Below, piece by piece: positions 11,483-22,445 of a stretch of DNA of 64,000 nt (positions within the stretch are counted from its first letter, which is position 1; every line of letters begins with the position of its first letter). The stretch spans positions 2,604,001-2,668,000 of the forward strand of contig CM074699.1 in the NCBI GenBank assembly GCA_037367355.1, given 5' to 3'. The notes under the pieces are model-generated. The model saw only the letters and a list, made by a program, of their open reading frames with translations. It was not told where the DNA came from and searched no databases. Both the position numbers and the translations under genes were made by a program. Source of the stretch: Neoscytalidium dimidiatum (taxonomy: Eukaryota; Ascomycota; Dothideomycetes; Botryosphaeriales; Botryosphaeriaceae).

Positions 11483-12513
11483 GGGGTTTCCACTCTATTG
11501 CATGACAGCTTGGACCGACAACCGGGATCACGGCACAGCCGCGCGCGCTACCAAAAATAATGACGAAAAGCAAATAATTAAAAAAAGGATTCTGGAAGCG
11601 GCAGCATCCCTTCGGAACTTTCCTGACGTCACACCATCTCCGATCTCTTTATCTGGCGTGTGCCCCTTGCGCCACACCCGCCGGCGAACGGGCCGAAAAG
11701 CAAACCTCGTGGAATTGGGCCGTGATATGGGAGACCCACAGCCAAAACTGCCGGGCCCACACGCGCACGCTCACAAGTGCCGAAACCTGGAGCCGAGGAC
11801 AACTCTATCATCACTCCACCGGACGCGCTTTTTTATCCATACCGTTGCCTTTTTTTTTTGTCGTGCGTTGTCGGACGCTTCGCTTCTCGTCGCGGTCGCT
11901 CGGCCGAAGCGTCGAGCGAGACCTTTTGACGGAACGTACCGGATCGTCCGATATGACGGGAGTCGGGCCGTGGGAGGGGAGGAGGTATGAAGAGCGGTGT
12001 CCGGCACTCGTTGCTTCGCGATGCTGACTTCGCTCCTCGGTCAGCCTTTCGAGGCGCTTCTGCGGTGGTCGCAAGGCGGCTGGCACGATGCGGCGCCGGC
12101 TGCGCGCGATGGATAATCGCGACGGCTCGGGGACGTCGACCCACTAACTGCCGGAGGTAGCGAGATATCGGATCCCTCCAGAGGATACGCATTGACACAC
12201 ACACGGCGTCCTCCAGAACTGAGACTACGGACTCACAGGTGCTTTGGGCGGTTCGTCCGTGGTACCTCGCAAGTCGCCGGGTAACTCCGTCGCTGGGTAG
12301 TTCAGCCAGCCAGCCAGCCTCGCCCAAATGCCATCCGCAACAACACGAAGCAGTGTATCCAACGTTTCTTTTTTTTCTTATTTTTTCTTTTTTTCTTTTA
12401 AAAAAAATTCCCGTTCATTAAGCGCACCCAGAAATATTTCTCTCAGAGATCTATATACGTTCGTTACATCGTATGTATGCATCAACCCACCAAACCCCCT
12501 TCCCCAAACCCAA
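11483..12513. other. Intergenic between decarboxylase promoter and GT2 gene 3' end
   Basis: About 1 kb without a supported gene. It has T-rich stretches near 11850 and 12370-12410, the latter close enough to the GT2 stop at 12514 to be part of its 3' end. Open frames on both strands overlap and have no domain. Confidence 0.45.
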
Positions 12514-15500
12514 TCAAACCGGCCCCACCCCCCTCACCTCTTCCACCCGCGCGCCTGGCCTCTTCAACACATCCACCACCCTCGGCCCCCTCTCCTTCCT
12601 CCGCTTCTGCGCCTCCTCCTCCTCCTCCACCACCACAACAGCTCCCCGCCCCTCACCCCCGACAACCTCAACCTTCACGTCCCCGCTCACCCTCGCGTAC
12701 ACCTCGCCCACCCGCCGCGCCCCCTCCTCCCCCGCGACCACCACCTCCCACGGGCTCTCGCGCCGCGCCAGCCCCAGCACGACGCCCTTCTCCGAACACG
12801 CCGCGAGAATGCGCTCGACGCCCGTCAGCGCGCCCTCGCCGCCGCCGCCGGCGTCCATGACGACGAGCGCGCTGCCGGGGCGCGCGTGCGCAAGGACGGT
12901 GGCGACGTGGGCGTCGAGGGCGGCCGGGGAGGAGGAGGAAGAAGAAGAAGGAGAAGAGGAAGAAGAACGCGACGGGCGCGCGGTGACGAGGAAGAGCGAG
13001 GCGAGGCGCAGGCGCGAGGCGTCGGGCGTGACCTCGACGGTCGCGCGGGGGTCGGCGCAGTGCAGGGTGCGGGCGCGGGCGAGGGCGGAGGTGTCGGGCT
13101 CGTAGACGAGGGTGCGGTGCGAGGCGCCGAAGGCTCTGGCGAGGTCGGCGTCGTTGGCGGTCGACGACGAGTCGCTGCCGACGAGGGCGATGATTTCCGG
13201 GTAGGTCGCCGCCGGGGCGGGGTCGCGGACGGCCCGGGGCGCTTCGATGTCCTCGTGGGCGGGTTGGCTGGTGGGGACGGCGAGGGCGGTGGCGGTGGCC
13301 TCCTTCTCGTCGTCGTCGGTGGAGACGACTTTGCGCGTCTTGCCCCAGCCGAAGGAGTCCATGTTCCAGACGGCGTAGAAGAGGACGGAGATGTTGATGA
13401 AGGGCCCGCAGACGACGTAGAAGGCGCAGCCGGCGAGGTACTGGAGCCGCTCGAAGTTGGTGATGCGGGGGAGCCAGATGGCGATGCAGAGGTAGTAGGT
13501 CAGTGGCGTCAGCATCACCGCGGCGAAGGCGAGGATGATCCACCAGGGGACGACTGGGATGGGGTCAAAGCATGTCAGCTGGTGCGCAATTCGAACCGAT
13601 GGTGCTGGGAAACTTACACAGGATGGCGTGGATCAGGCTGGCGAGACTGGCGAAGATGAAGACGTTGAGCGACCACGTCATGCAGTTGGCGAAGGCCAAG
13701 ATCCGTTCCCACCATTGCACGCCCGGTGCCTTGAAAAGGAACAGGTCGTTGGCTGTGGCGCCCAGCGTCCAGCGTCGCCGCTGCGAGAGGAAGACGGAGA
13801 GAGAGTGCGGGACGTCCGTCAAGGCGCGCGCGCGCAGAGCTTGCCGGGTACGGGACTGTGGCCGCGCCGACAGCATCAGGCAGACGTGGTTGCGATCCTC
13901 GGATGCGGTTGCGCGAATTTGCTTGATGATGTTGTCCGCTGGGTTGGGGCAGTATCCGAAGAGCTCGACGAGAACGTGGTCGCCGCACGTCTCCTCACAG
14001 ATCTTGAGCAGTTGGCAGCATCCGGGGAGACAGGAAACCTTGTTTGTGACGATTGACTGGTGCAGGCGCCTCAGGCCTTGCGAGATGGTGTACTCAGAGG
14101 ACTGATACAGACTCCAGATGTTCCAGTTATGGCCTTTGAAGTCGACGGCTACGTACCCGCAGACACCAACCGTATCGGGATACCGACTCTCCTTGAGCAG
14201 TTCGGAAATGCAGTCGTCAGCGAAGACCGTGTCGGCATCCATGCCGACCAGGTGCGTGACCGAGTCCATTCCGGCGTCCTCGCTCAGGAACATGGCCATC
14301 TCGGCGAAGAAGTGCGGCCGGAACAGCATCTGCGGCTTCTCGGCCCGTGTGTTGAACTTGTACAGGAACGACCGCAGTGCGATCAGGCCGTCTCGCTTCC
14401 CCTGGTTCTGGTGCTTGATGATGCAGAAGTAGGGAAGTCCCTTGTACGAGCCTTTCTGAATGGTCACGTCCATCGGTTGCTGGTCCCAGGCCGTGTAGGC
14501 TTGCTTGACGACCTTGCGCTCCGTCTTCTCGACCAGGATGTCGTCGAGGAGGTACTGCGCGGTGGTCTTTTCCATGCCAGCGCCTCGAACGCGCCCGTCA
14601 CAGATGATCATGATGGCCTTCTTGTTGGATTCGAGGTGCTTCTGCGCAACCAGCGAGTCAAGCGACTTGGTGCATTCTTCGAAGTTTTCGTTGTAGCAGG
14701 GGAGGAGGAGAACGAGGGATTCCGGGGAGGTGGGCATGATAACTTTTTCAGGGAAGATGCGGTGCTTTATGCTGAAGAAGATGACAGAGACAACCATGAT
14801 GCAATTGAGCGCGACTGTGAGGGTGATGAAGGGGAGATAGATGTAGTAGTAAGATGGCCAGAACCAGGACGCGAAAATGAGTATGAAGCTAATGAGCATT
14901 AGATGTGAGGGAGAAACATTGTCGATCGTGGAGCACTCACTTTGCAGAAATCAGCCCAGCAGTCATCATCAACTTTTGCTGGGTAATCATGCGGCGCGCC
15001 AATTTGCTGAACTCCGGGGACATTGCCGGACGTGTCTTTGGTAACGCTTGGTTGCACATGTCGGCGAGTGCTTGGAAGCGCTCTTCTTTCGACGAGGCCA
15101 CCGCGGTAATGGTGGCAACATCCTGCTGAGACGAAGCCGCGGATGCGTTTGCGGACGTTGTTTGCGGATGAGATGCCAGCGGATGTCTCAGCTGGTGGCT
15201 CGGGTGGCGCAGGGGAACTGGAACGATTTTCCTCTGCTCCCTGCCAGGTTGAGGAGGAGTCTGGGGAGCGGGCTCTTCATCTCTCTGGATTTCATGTTGG
15301 AGCTGACTTCTGGGATTCTGCACCCTCGGTGGAGACAGATGACGCTTTCGCGGGTCCGTCTCAGGCTCAGGTTCGGAGTCTGTGATTGACGAAGGGCGGG
15401 TGGAAGCACGGGTAGTCTGCCATCCTGAGGAAAGGTAGTCTTCTTGGGAGGATTCTTCATTGGCGGAAAGATTGGAGCTGGTGGATGTAGCAGAAGAGCC

Positions 15501-15599
15501 CACAGCGTACACAGGGAGGGGATGGGGCAGCTTAGGATTACTGTCATGGAGGTTCGGCCGCCAACTGAAAGCGGCATTGGGCAAACGAGAGGAAGGCAT
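12514..15599 (-). CDS. Chitin-synthase-like GT2 membrane glycosyltransferase with long C-terminal extension
   Basis: Membrane processive glycosyltransferase of the chitin synthase family, using UDP-GlcNAc (known for the family) at the plasma membrane. Exons 15599-14941, 14888-13618 and 13553-12514 give 989 aa. The N-terminal 200 residues are Ser/Pro-rich. Two membrane helices follow (about 221-262), then the catalytic domain: LPCYNEN (about 282), ICDGRVRGAG, GKRDGLIALRSFL, DADTVFADD, SCLPGCCQLLKI, EDR (about 544) and QRRRWTLG (about 583). More helices and VWNMDSFGWGKTRKV, a class VI/VII-type signature, come next. The last 250 residues form an extra alpha/beta-looking region (VVMDAGGGGEGALTGVERIL) interrupted by a poly-Ser run. 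Start: MPSSRLP is the first ATG; upstream only TTG is in frame. It is divergent to the chitin deacetylase gene, about 1 kb away. Class is not resolved, and a mixed GlcNAc/uronate polymerase activity cannot be excluded. Confidence 0.85.
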
Positions 15600-16618
15600 G
15601 GCCAACGATTGACAGACCAACGAGTGTCTGGTCGAAAAGATGAGGATTCAGTGTCCCAAGCGGAGCAAGGCGAAGGCAGGCCGCCGACGGGAGAATTTTA
15701 TAGGGCGGCATGCTTTGGGCCAAGCGTCCAGGTGTACTCTGGCCGGAGTGGCCAACCGGGCGTGAGAGGAGGAGCGGAGGAAGATCATGGTCAGGACTCA
15801 GGCGCACCAAGCCACTGCTGCATCTGGGGCTGGCAAGAGACGTGCTCGGCTCGGAGCTGAGAGCTGAGGGTTGCTGGGAGAGCGCGATCATGCGCCGAGA
15901 CCGCATGGAGGGATTTTTCTTGGGGGGGTTGCAGAGAGCCGGGGCTGGGGGGGACGGCGAGCCGCAGGTGCCAACAAGGGCCAAGGGCGCAGAGGTACCT
16001 CGCCGTTGGTACGGGTCGGGAGCCAGACAGCCACGTTTGTTGCACCACGTTGGCGGAAGAGATGGGCGTGGACGGCGTGGGCGTGGGCGTGGGCGTGGGC
16101 GTGAATTGGGTGCGGTGGCAGCTGGCCAGCCGAGCGCCTTGGCGAGCTTCTCTCCGCCTCGCAACCGCTCCTGTTCTTAACACCCACCCCCACACCTACA
16201 CTCACACTCACTCCTCGTGTTGCTATTTCCGTCCACTGCAGCTAACGCACCCGCGCTCGCACGCACACCCACACCTCACCCCACCGGCCACTTGCCTCTG
16301 CCGAAGGAGCGAAAACATTCCGCCCCTGGTCCCGGAATGCCTTTGCGTGCTGCCGGCCAGCGATCTCCTCATGATGACGTGCAGCGTGGCCTCTGGTGTT
16401 TACAACAGGGATCCCGGCCGGGGGAGCTCGCCGCGCTATTGACAATTGCATGTTGCATCTGCGCCTCCACCGCCCAACCCTCAGCCCAGCGCCGCATCCT
16501 GAAAGCCGAGTCAGCCGCCCGTGTCAACGTCGTTGCGCAAGGACTTATACATTCGCAATGGCCGTATTGGAGCTGAGCACGCCGCCTTCGCCCAAATCTC
16601 TTTTCTGCTGCATTCACT
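15600..16618. promoter_or_regulatory. Shared divergent promoter region, GT2 gene and chitin deacetylase gene
   Basis: About 1 kb between two ATGs pointing away from each other. On the minus strand CTATAAAA near 15702-15695 is about 100 bases before the GT2 ATG. At 16077-16102 there are five GGGCGT units, and CACACTC-type repeats lie at 16190-16215. No gene is supported inside. The arrangement allows shared control of polymer synthesis and deacetylation. Confidence 0.55.
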
Positions 16619-18032
16619 ATGGTCTCAGTTCGCCTCGTCTCGTCCATTTGCCTTGCGCTGACCCTGACGCCGCTCATCCAGGCCCAGCATGGTCCTGAAG
16701 CCGCACTGCTTGGCGACGCACGCAGCCCTGTGCTGGGTTCAAGGTTTCCTGTGATCCCCAAGAGCGCTGCCGTCCATTCTCCACCAATCGACCATCCGCT
16801 TGATCGTCGTCAGGACGCGGGCAGCAGCTGCGGCCCGAATGCCGGGGGTGCTGTCTGCGGCCCTGGTCTCTGCTGCTCCGCCGATGTCCGTTTGCCTGTA
16901 GACCTACTATAAAGACTATCGGCTAATCTAGTTGCAGGGTGTCTGTGGCGTTGGCCGAGACTTCTGCGATGCTCCGGACTGTCAATTCGAATATGGCCCG
17001 GCCTGTGACGCGAACGCAGTCCCGTCCGGAGCAAACACCACTTCTGTCCCACGGCCTCGCCTGGGCAGCGTTCTGTACGGCTCTGGCGGCTTGTCCCAGT
17101 GCACCGAGCCGAACACCGTGGCTCTCACTTACGACGACGGACCTTACATCTACACGTCCGAGCTCCTGGATGTGCTGCAGACCAACGAGGTGCCTGTCAC
17201 CTTTTTCGTCACTTCCGTCAACCTCCATAAGGGAGGGATCGACAATGCCGACACGGCGTGGCCAAGCCTCCTGACGCGAATGGTCAACGAGGGCCACCAG
17301 GTGGCGAGCCACACGTGGAGCCACCAGAATCTCAACGAGATCACCAGCTGGGAGAGGTTCGATCAGCTCGTCAAGAACGAGATGGCGTTCAGGAACGTGC
17401 TCGGCTACTTCCCGACCTACATGCGTCCGCCGTACAACACCTGCCTGCGAGCTGCCGGCTGCGTCGACGACCTCGAGACGCTGGGCTATCACATTGTAAG
17501 TTCTGGGATTCTGTCAATATTTTCCGAGCCAATATCTGACGCGCCCCCGTAACCCCCCCCCCAGATCAAGTCCAACGTGGATACCTTGGACTACGTGAAC
17601 CTCACCCCGGACCTGATCCAGAAGTCCAAGGATGTGTTCGCGAACTCCCTGGCACCTGGAATTATTGCTTTGGCCCACGACATCCACCCGCAGACGGTCA
17701 GCAACCTTACCCAATTCATGATTGACACGGGCAAGGCGCAGGGCTACAGATTCGTCACGGTGGGCGAGTGCCTGGGAGACCCTGCGGAGAACTGGTATCG
17801 TGATCCGACGACGGGAGGAGCAATCGGCGGGGCGACAGGGCAGAAGAGGACGGAGGGGACGGGGCCATCCAGAATCTTGGTTGACAGAGCGGGAGCCGCG
17901 CCGGCAACAGCTGAGGCTGGGGCGGCGGGCACGTCTGGGGCAGCCGAAAGCGGAAGTGCAGGCCTAATTTCTGTCGGGGAGATCCTGGGGATTGCCGTTA
18001 GCCTCATCAACGTTGCTTTTGCAATGCTCTAG
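16619..18032 (+). CDS. CBM18-CE4 chitin deacetylase, GPI-anchored
   Basis: Removes acetyl groups from chitin or chitin oligomers at the cell surface, producing chitosan. Exons 16619-16885, 16938-17495 and 17565-18032 give 430 aa. In order: signal peptide 1-22 ending in IQA; a chitin-binding CBM18 knot at about 71-112 (CGPNAGGAVCGPGLCC then GVCGVGRDFC); and the NodB domain with motif 1 TYDDGP (153-158), motif 2 SHTWSH (213-218), motif 3 RPPY (252-255), motif 4 DTLDY and motif 5 LAHDIHP (about 311-317). All metal and catalytic positions look intact. An Ala/Gly/Ser-rich linker and a hydrophobic C-terminus (ISVGEILGIAVSLINVAFAM) suggest a GPI anchor. The first donor (GTCCGT) is weak, but it joins CCSAD to GVCG inside the CBM18 pattern. 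Its divergent neighbour is the GT2 gene, which suggests action on that polymer. Confidence 0.92.
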
Positions 18033-19270
18033 GCTAAAGTTTGACACCACGCCACCGGTACATACCTTCTGGGCCCTACAGTAGCTGTGCAAATAGTTTA
18101 GTTTCGGAGGTCTCATGTATACACGGCTCAGCAAGACCGGGGTTGGAAGGGGGGGGTGGTTTGACCGCGGGTGCGAACAGTCTGATGGTAGCCTTAAGTC
18201 GCCTGTTGTTCTTTTTTATTCCTTTGCAATAACCTAATTCAGCCGAGCTGCATCCATTCTCAATCCTTGCGATGCCGCGACTCCCCAGAGCGTGCCGTGA
18301 CGGTGGGATGGAAAAAAAGAAAATAGACGATTCGCTCACCGACTTCAATTCTGTCGTCAGCGCTAAAGTGAAGAGCCGTGGAGAAGTCAGGCCAGGACGG
18401 GTAGCTGCACAGGAGTTTTGCCGGGGATATTAAGAAGGTCGCGGTAGACGAGCAGAATCAGTGTGTGTCGCGGCCGGGGGTCCAGATGCAGGCGGGCCCA
18501 AAGAGGGAATTGCGGAGATTCTTCTTCGCGCGAGAAGCGGGGGATCGCGTTATTCGGCGGCTCAAATTCCGACTCGAAATAGGCTCCGGTGATTTTGCTT
18601 TTTACATAATGGACTGGCTGTTCCTTGGGCAGCGTGGGTTAGACGGGCGCCGGGCGGCAAGAGGCGAGCAGTAGCTCTCACTTCGTAATATTTTTTTTTT
18701 TTCCCTCCCTTCTTACCCGTTCCATTTCCTTCCCCTCTCATCGTGCATCGGAGGACCCAGATATTTCTGCATCGGCAAATACGTATTACTCGCCTACGTT
18801 TTCGTCGCATGCTGGGCCGGGGCATGCTTTATCGATCGCTAGCCCTGGAGCGAGCGCCTCCCCGGCGCGGCACACGTCCACGGTGAATTGTTAAGCAGAC
18901 CGGTGGGCGTGGAAAAAAATTTTTTTTTTCCCTCTTGCTTCCGCTAATTTTCGGCAGCAGCTGATGTCACGACGTAGGAGGCGACGGTGGTGGCCCCAAT
19001 AGCGCACGGCAGCGTCGCCCGGTCCGCTGATCCTTCTGCCCTGCAGGGGTCGGCCGGCCGGCTATAGACAGCAACTACTATGTACGCAGTATGACTGGTC
19101 TGGTGACTGGGAGAGGGCGCGCTCTATTTTAACTTTGCGCAGCCGCCCGAACGGGCTTATACACAACGCCAAGAGGGCGGGCGACGTTGGGTTAGGATTG
19201 AGCCCCATCGGCGGATGTCTTAAGAGCAACGCAGTATAGCTGTAGCGAGATCTGAGGCTCTCGTGGGAGC

Positions 19271-19322
19271 AGGGCCAGGTCCAGGTCCAGGTCCAGGTCC
19301 GGGTCCAGGTCCAGGTCCAGGT
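19271..19322. repeat. AGGTCC hexamer repeat
   Basis: About eight imperfect AGGTCC units, with one GGGTCC variant, upstream of the nucleotide-sugar dehydrogenase gene. Two more short repeats follow: CAGGCTCA-type units at 19430-19457 and CACTCCAGGT-type units at 19770-19802. Confidence 0.8.
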
Positions 19323-20580
19323 CTAGCCTTGCGGTTGGCATCTGCTGATGAGGAGCAGCGGGCGGAGCTGTGCGACTCCAGAAAAGAATCCAGGAATTAG
19401 CAGGGGGACGGATGTTGGCGGGATTCTCAGGCTCACAGGCTCACAGGCTCACAGGCAGCTCTTCCTCCTGCTCTTCTCTCAGCGTCAGCGGGCGGGCACA
19501 GGCGGGCGTAGGCGGGCGCGGACGCGGGCTGCGGGCTGCGGGCGAGTTTGGACTGCTGCAACGTGAGGCTTGCAGCAACTCGCGATGCGGGCCAGTCACC
19601 GGCAGCCGCGAGACGGGAGGCAACAGGTTTCACCGGCCTTGGCGGCCTTGGCGCCTTGGCTCCAGGCCACATCTGCTGCCGTGTATTTTCGTGGCCCTGC
19701 ACCCCGCGCGCCGCCCGCCGGTGGCCTTTTATTATTCGCGCTGCGGCGTCAGCCCCAGTGCCTCCTCCAGGCCACTCCAGGTCACTCCAAGTCACTCCAG
19801 GGGAGCTTAACCGAGACACAAGCATCGCCCGCCAAGCTTCCCTCCCTCCAACCAACGCCCGATCCGCCAACCTGTGCCCCTGGGCAACTTCCTCTTCGTA
19901 TACCCGCCCTGCAGTCCGCTTTTGGCTGCAGCTGCCGAACCTTTTCTCCAATTGCCACGTCCAACTACCATTGCTACACCCATCTTCCGCCCGGACGCTC
20001 ATCTCATCCAACCCGTTGTGGGCCTGCTTCTTGGCAGCTCGTGCTCGTGCTCGTGCTTGTCCACTCCGCCCGCGTGCTGGCCAGTCCTATGTGCTATGTC
20101 CTATTTCCAGACCACTGGCTACGTTTCGCAGATGCCGCCATGCCGCCATCACCATGCCGCCTTGCGCGGGAGACGGCCATGGATGTCCGCACTTGCTCCA
20201 AACCGTGACGGGACTGCACGGCCGTGACTGACGCGATCGTGGGTTGACCGCCGCCCAGCTTTGCATCATTGTGCCTGGAATCCGCCCTCCGCTGCCGCTT
20301 TCTGACCATCACTGACCACGCATGCTCCCTTCAGCTGGTCCTGCGCCTCAGCTAGCCTCCCCTCTGCCCCGTTGAGCCTGGATCTCAGACACTATCCGCT
20401 CTAGCCAAAATCTTCCTTGCCTGCCTCCCGATTAAACGAGAATGCGGGCTTGGGGCTTGGTCCTGAATTGATGGCCCAAAGGACAACGTGCCAGCATGTA
20501 TTGGAAACTGCCGCACTTCTCGGCGCAGCACACCAACATGTACCTGATGCCACCATCCTGACGCCCGTCTCCTGCCAGCC

Positions 20581-20590
20581 CTTATAAGAC
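20581..20590 (+). promoter_or_regulatory. TATA-like box of the nucleotide-sugar dehydrogenase gene
   Basis: CTTATAAGAC lies about 135 bases before the ATG at 20717. Motif and distance only. Confidence 0.4.
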
Positions 20591-20716
20591 CTGAGCCCGG
20601 CGCGGCGTCGAGAAGTGAGAAAGTGACCGCTGTCTTCTTCTTGTCTTCACTGCCTTCGTTTCCCGGGCATAACACTTTCGTTCTCTTCGATCGTTATCCC
20701 CCGTGCACCTGTAGAT

Positions 20717-22209
20717 ATGTTCTCAGAAGACACCTCACCTCCCAGCGAACTGCCTGCCCGTGGCCCCGTCCAGGACTCGGCCATGGTGTGGAGTTCGCTT
20801 GGTCCGTCCAACGCCGACACGCCCCCTCCGGAAGAAGTGAACGAGGAGTTCTTCCACGCCTCCCAGCTCGAGCCCCTCGAGCCGGTCTCGGCCACCGAGA
20901 CGCCGCTCGTGGCTGTCATCGGCGTCGGCTACGTCGGCCTGCACCTGGTAACCGTCTTCGCGACCAAGTTCGCCGTGCTGGCCTACGACGTCTCCAAGAA
21001 GCGGCTGGACAGCCTGGCCGACGAGCTGGCCGCCTACCCATCCGTCACCCGCACGTCCGACCCCGCCATGCTGGCCCGCGCGACGCACTTCCTCGTCGCC
21101 GTCCCCACCACCCTGCTGCCGGACAAGCGCATCGACACCTCCTTCGTGCGCGCCGCCCTGACCACCGTCGGCACGTACGCCCGTCCCGGCGCCACCGTGG
21201 TCGTCGAGAGCTCCGTCGGCGTCGGCATGACCCGCAAGCTCCTGACAAACCTGATGCGCTCGCGCAACCTCAAAGCCGGCATGAGCCCTGAGGTACGTCT
21301 TCCCGCTCCCCCTCCGGTCCTCGACCTCTCCCCCCAAATCACCACTTCCCTGACCCCATCACCACTCCCCACCTCAGCCCTACCACTCACTGACCCCCAA
21401 CCCCCCAGCGCGTCGACCCAGGCCGCACCGACCCGCCGGTCCACGCGATCCCCAAGCTCGTCTCCGGCCTGGACGACATCACGCCGCACTCGCTGGAGGC
21501 GATCCGGACGCTCTACGCGGCCGTCTTCACGACGGTGCTGCCCGTGTCCAGCCCGGAGGTGGCCGAGATGACGAAGCTGTACGAGAACTGCCAGCGCATG
21601 CTGTGCATCGCGTACGCCAACGAGATGGCCGACGCGTGCGCCGCGCTGCGCATCGACGCGCACGAGGTCGCCCGCGCCGCCGCGACGAAGCCCTTCGGCT
21701 ACGCCCGCTTCCACCCCTCCCTCGGCGTCGGCGGCCACTGCATCCCCGTCAACCCGTACTACCTGCTCGACGGCGGCGCCGTCGACATGCCCCTGCTGCG
21801 CCACGCCACCGAGCGCATGTGGGCCCGCCCCGCGCGCGTGGGCGACGGCCTGATGCGCGAGGTCGCCGCGCGGAGGGCCGCGCGGAGCGGCGGCGGCGGT
21901 GGGTGGCCGCGGGTTTGCGTCGTCGGCGTCGGGTTCAAGCCCGGCCAGAGCGTCGTGAGTTGCAGTCCTGGCGTGGCGTTGATCCGGCATCTGCTGCAGG
22001 AGTGGGACGTCGACGTCGTGTTCGCGGATCCGTTGGTGGGCGAGGAGGCGGTGCCGTTTTGCCCGCGGCTGGACGTGGAGAGCGAGTGGAGGCGGGAGGT
22101 GCTGGAGACGTTCGATCTGGTGGTCGTGGCGGTGAGGCAGCATGGGTTGGATTGGGATGTGTTGGAGGGGCTGGGCGAGCAGACGTTGGTGAAGTGGTGC
22201 TGTGCGTGA
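20717..22209 (+). CDS. Nucleotide-sugar 6-dehydrogenase (UDP-Glc/UDP-HexNAc dehydrogenase family)
   Basis: NAD-dependent four-electron oxidation of the C6 hydroxyl of a UDP-sugar to a uronic acid, in the cytosol. Exons 20717-21292 and 21409-22209 give 458 aa. After a 60-residue acidic N-terminus come the Rossmann motif VIGVGYVG (about 68-74) and the ESSVGVGMTRKLL strand. MSPERVDPGR at the splice junction is the 'SPERVxPG' motif. EVAEMTKLYEN carries the family lysine (about 248), and GVGGHCIPVNPYY carries the catalytic Cys at about 303. The C-terminal domain has VCVVGVGFKPG. All expected catalytic residues are present. GGHCIPVNPYY and SPERVxPG look closer to bacterial UDP-HexNAc dehydrogenases (WbpA/WecC type) than to housekeeping UDP-glucose dehydrogenases; that is my reading, not a computed tree. 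Neighbouring GT2, CE4 and GH18 genes suggest it feeds uronic acid to a surface polymer. Confidence 0.88.
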
Positions 22210-22445
22210 TTGGGGTGGTGGTGGTGGTGGTGGTTAGACGTTCGTTTTTTTTTCCCGGCCAGGTGTTGAGTTGTTTAGGTATATACACGTAAGGGTTTGG
22301 CGTTTAAAGGGGGTTTTAAGTAGGGAAAATGTGACTTTGGACATTTATATCATCTTGATTGACTGCAGGCAAATGACATGCGAATAGGCTCAAGGGAAAT
22401 GGAAAAAAAAAAAGGCTATTAGTTTGCATTCATAGACCACCCGCC

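Larger units (their letters stand above)
18033..20716. other. Long intergenic region upstream of the nucleotide-sugar dehydrogenase
   Basis: About 2.7 kb with no supported gene. GC-rich open frames at 19.3-20.2 kb on both strands carry only low-complexity sequence. It holds several short tandem repeats (listed separately), T-runs near 18690 and 18920, and a TATA-like CTTATAAGA at 20581, about 135 bases before the ATG at 20717. It could be a long regulatory region or hold non-coding RNA; nothing in the sequence decides this. Confidence 0.5.

Noticed and set aside
15600..15620. Earlier start of the GT2 gene at 15620
   Set aside because: The codon is TTG; MPSSRLP at 15599 is the first ATG.
19433..20231. 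Several long open frames on both strands (up to 227 codons) upstream of the dehydrogenase
   Set aside because: All are low-complexity translations of GC-rich short repeats, mutually overlapping, without domains.
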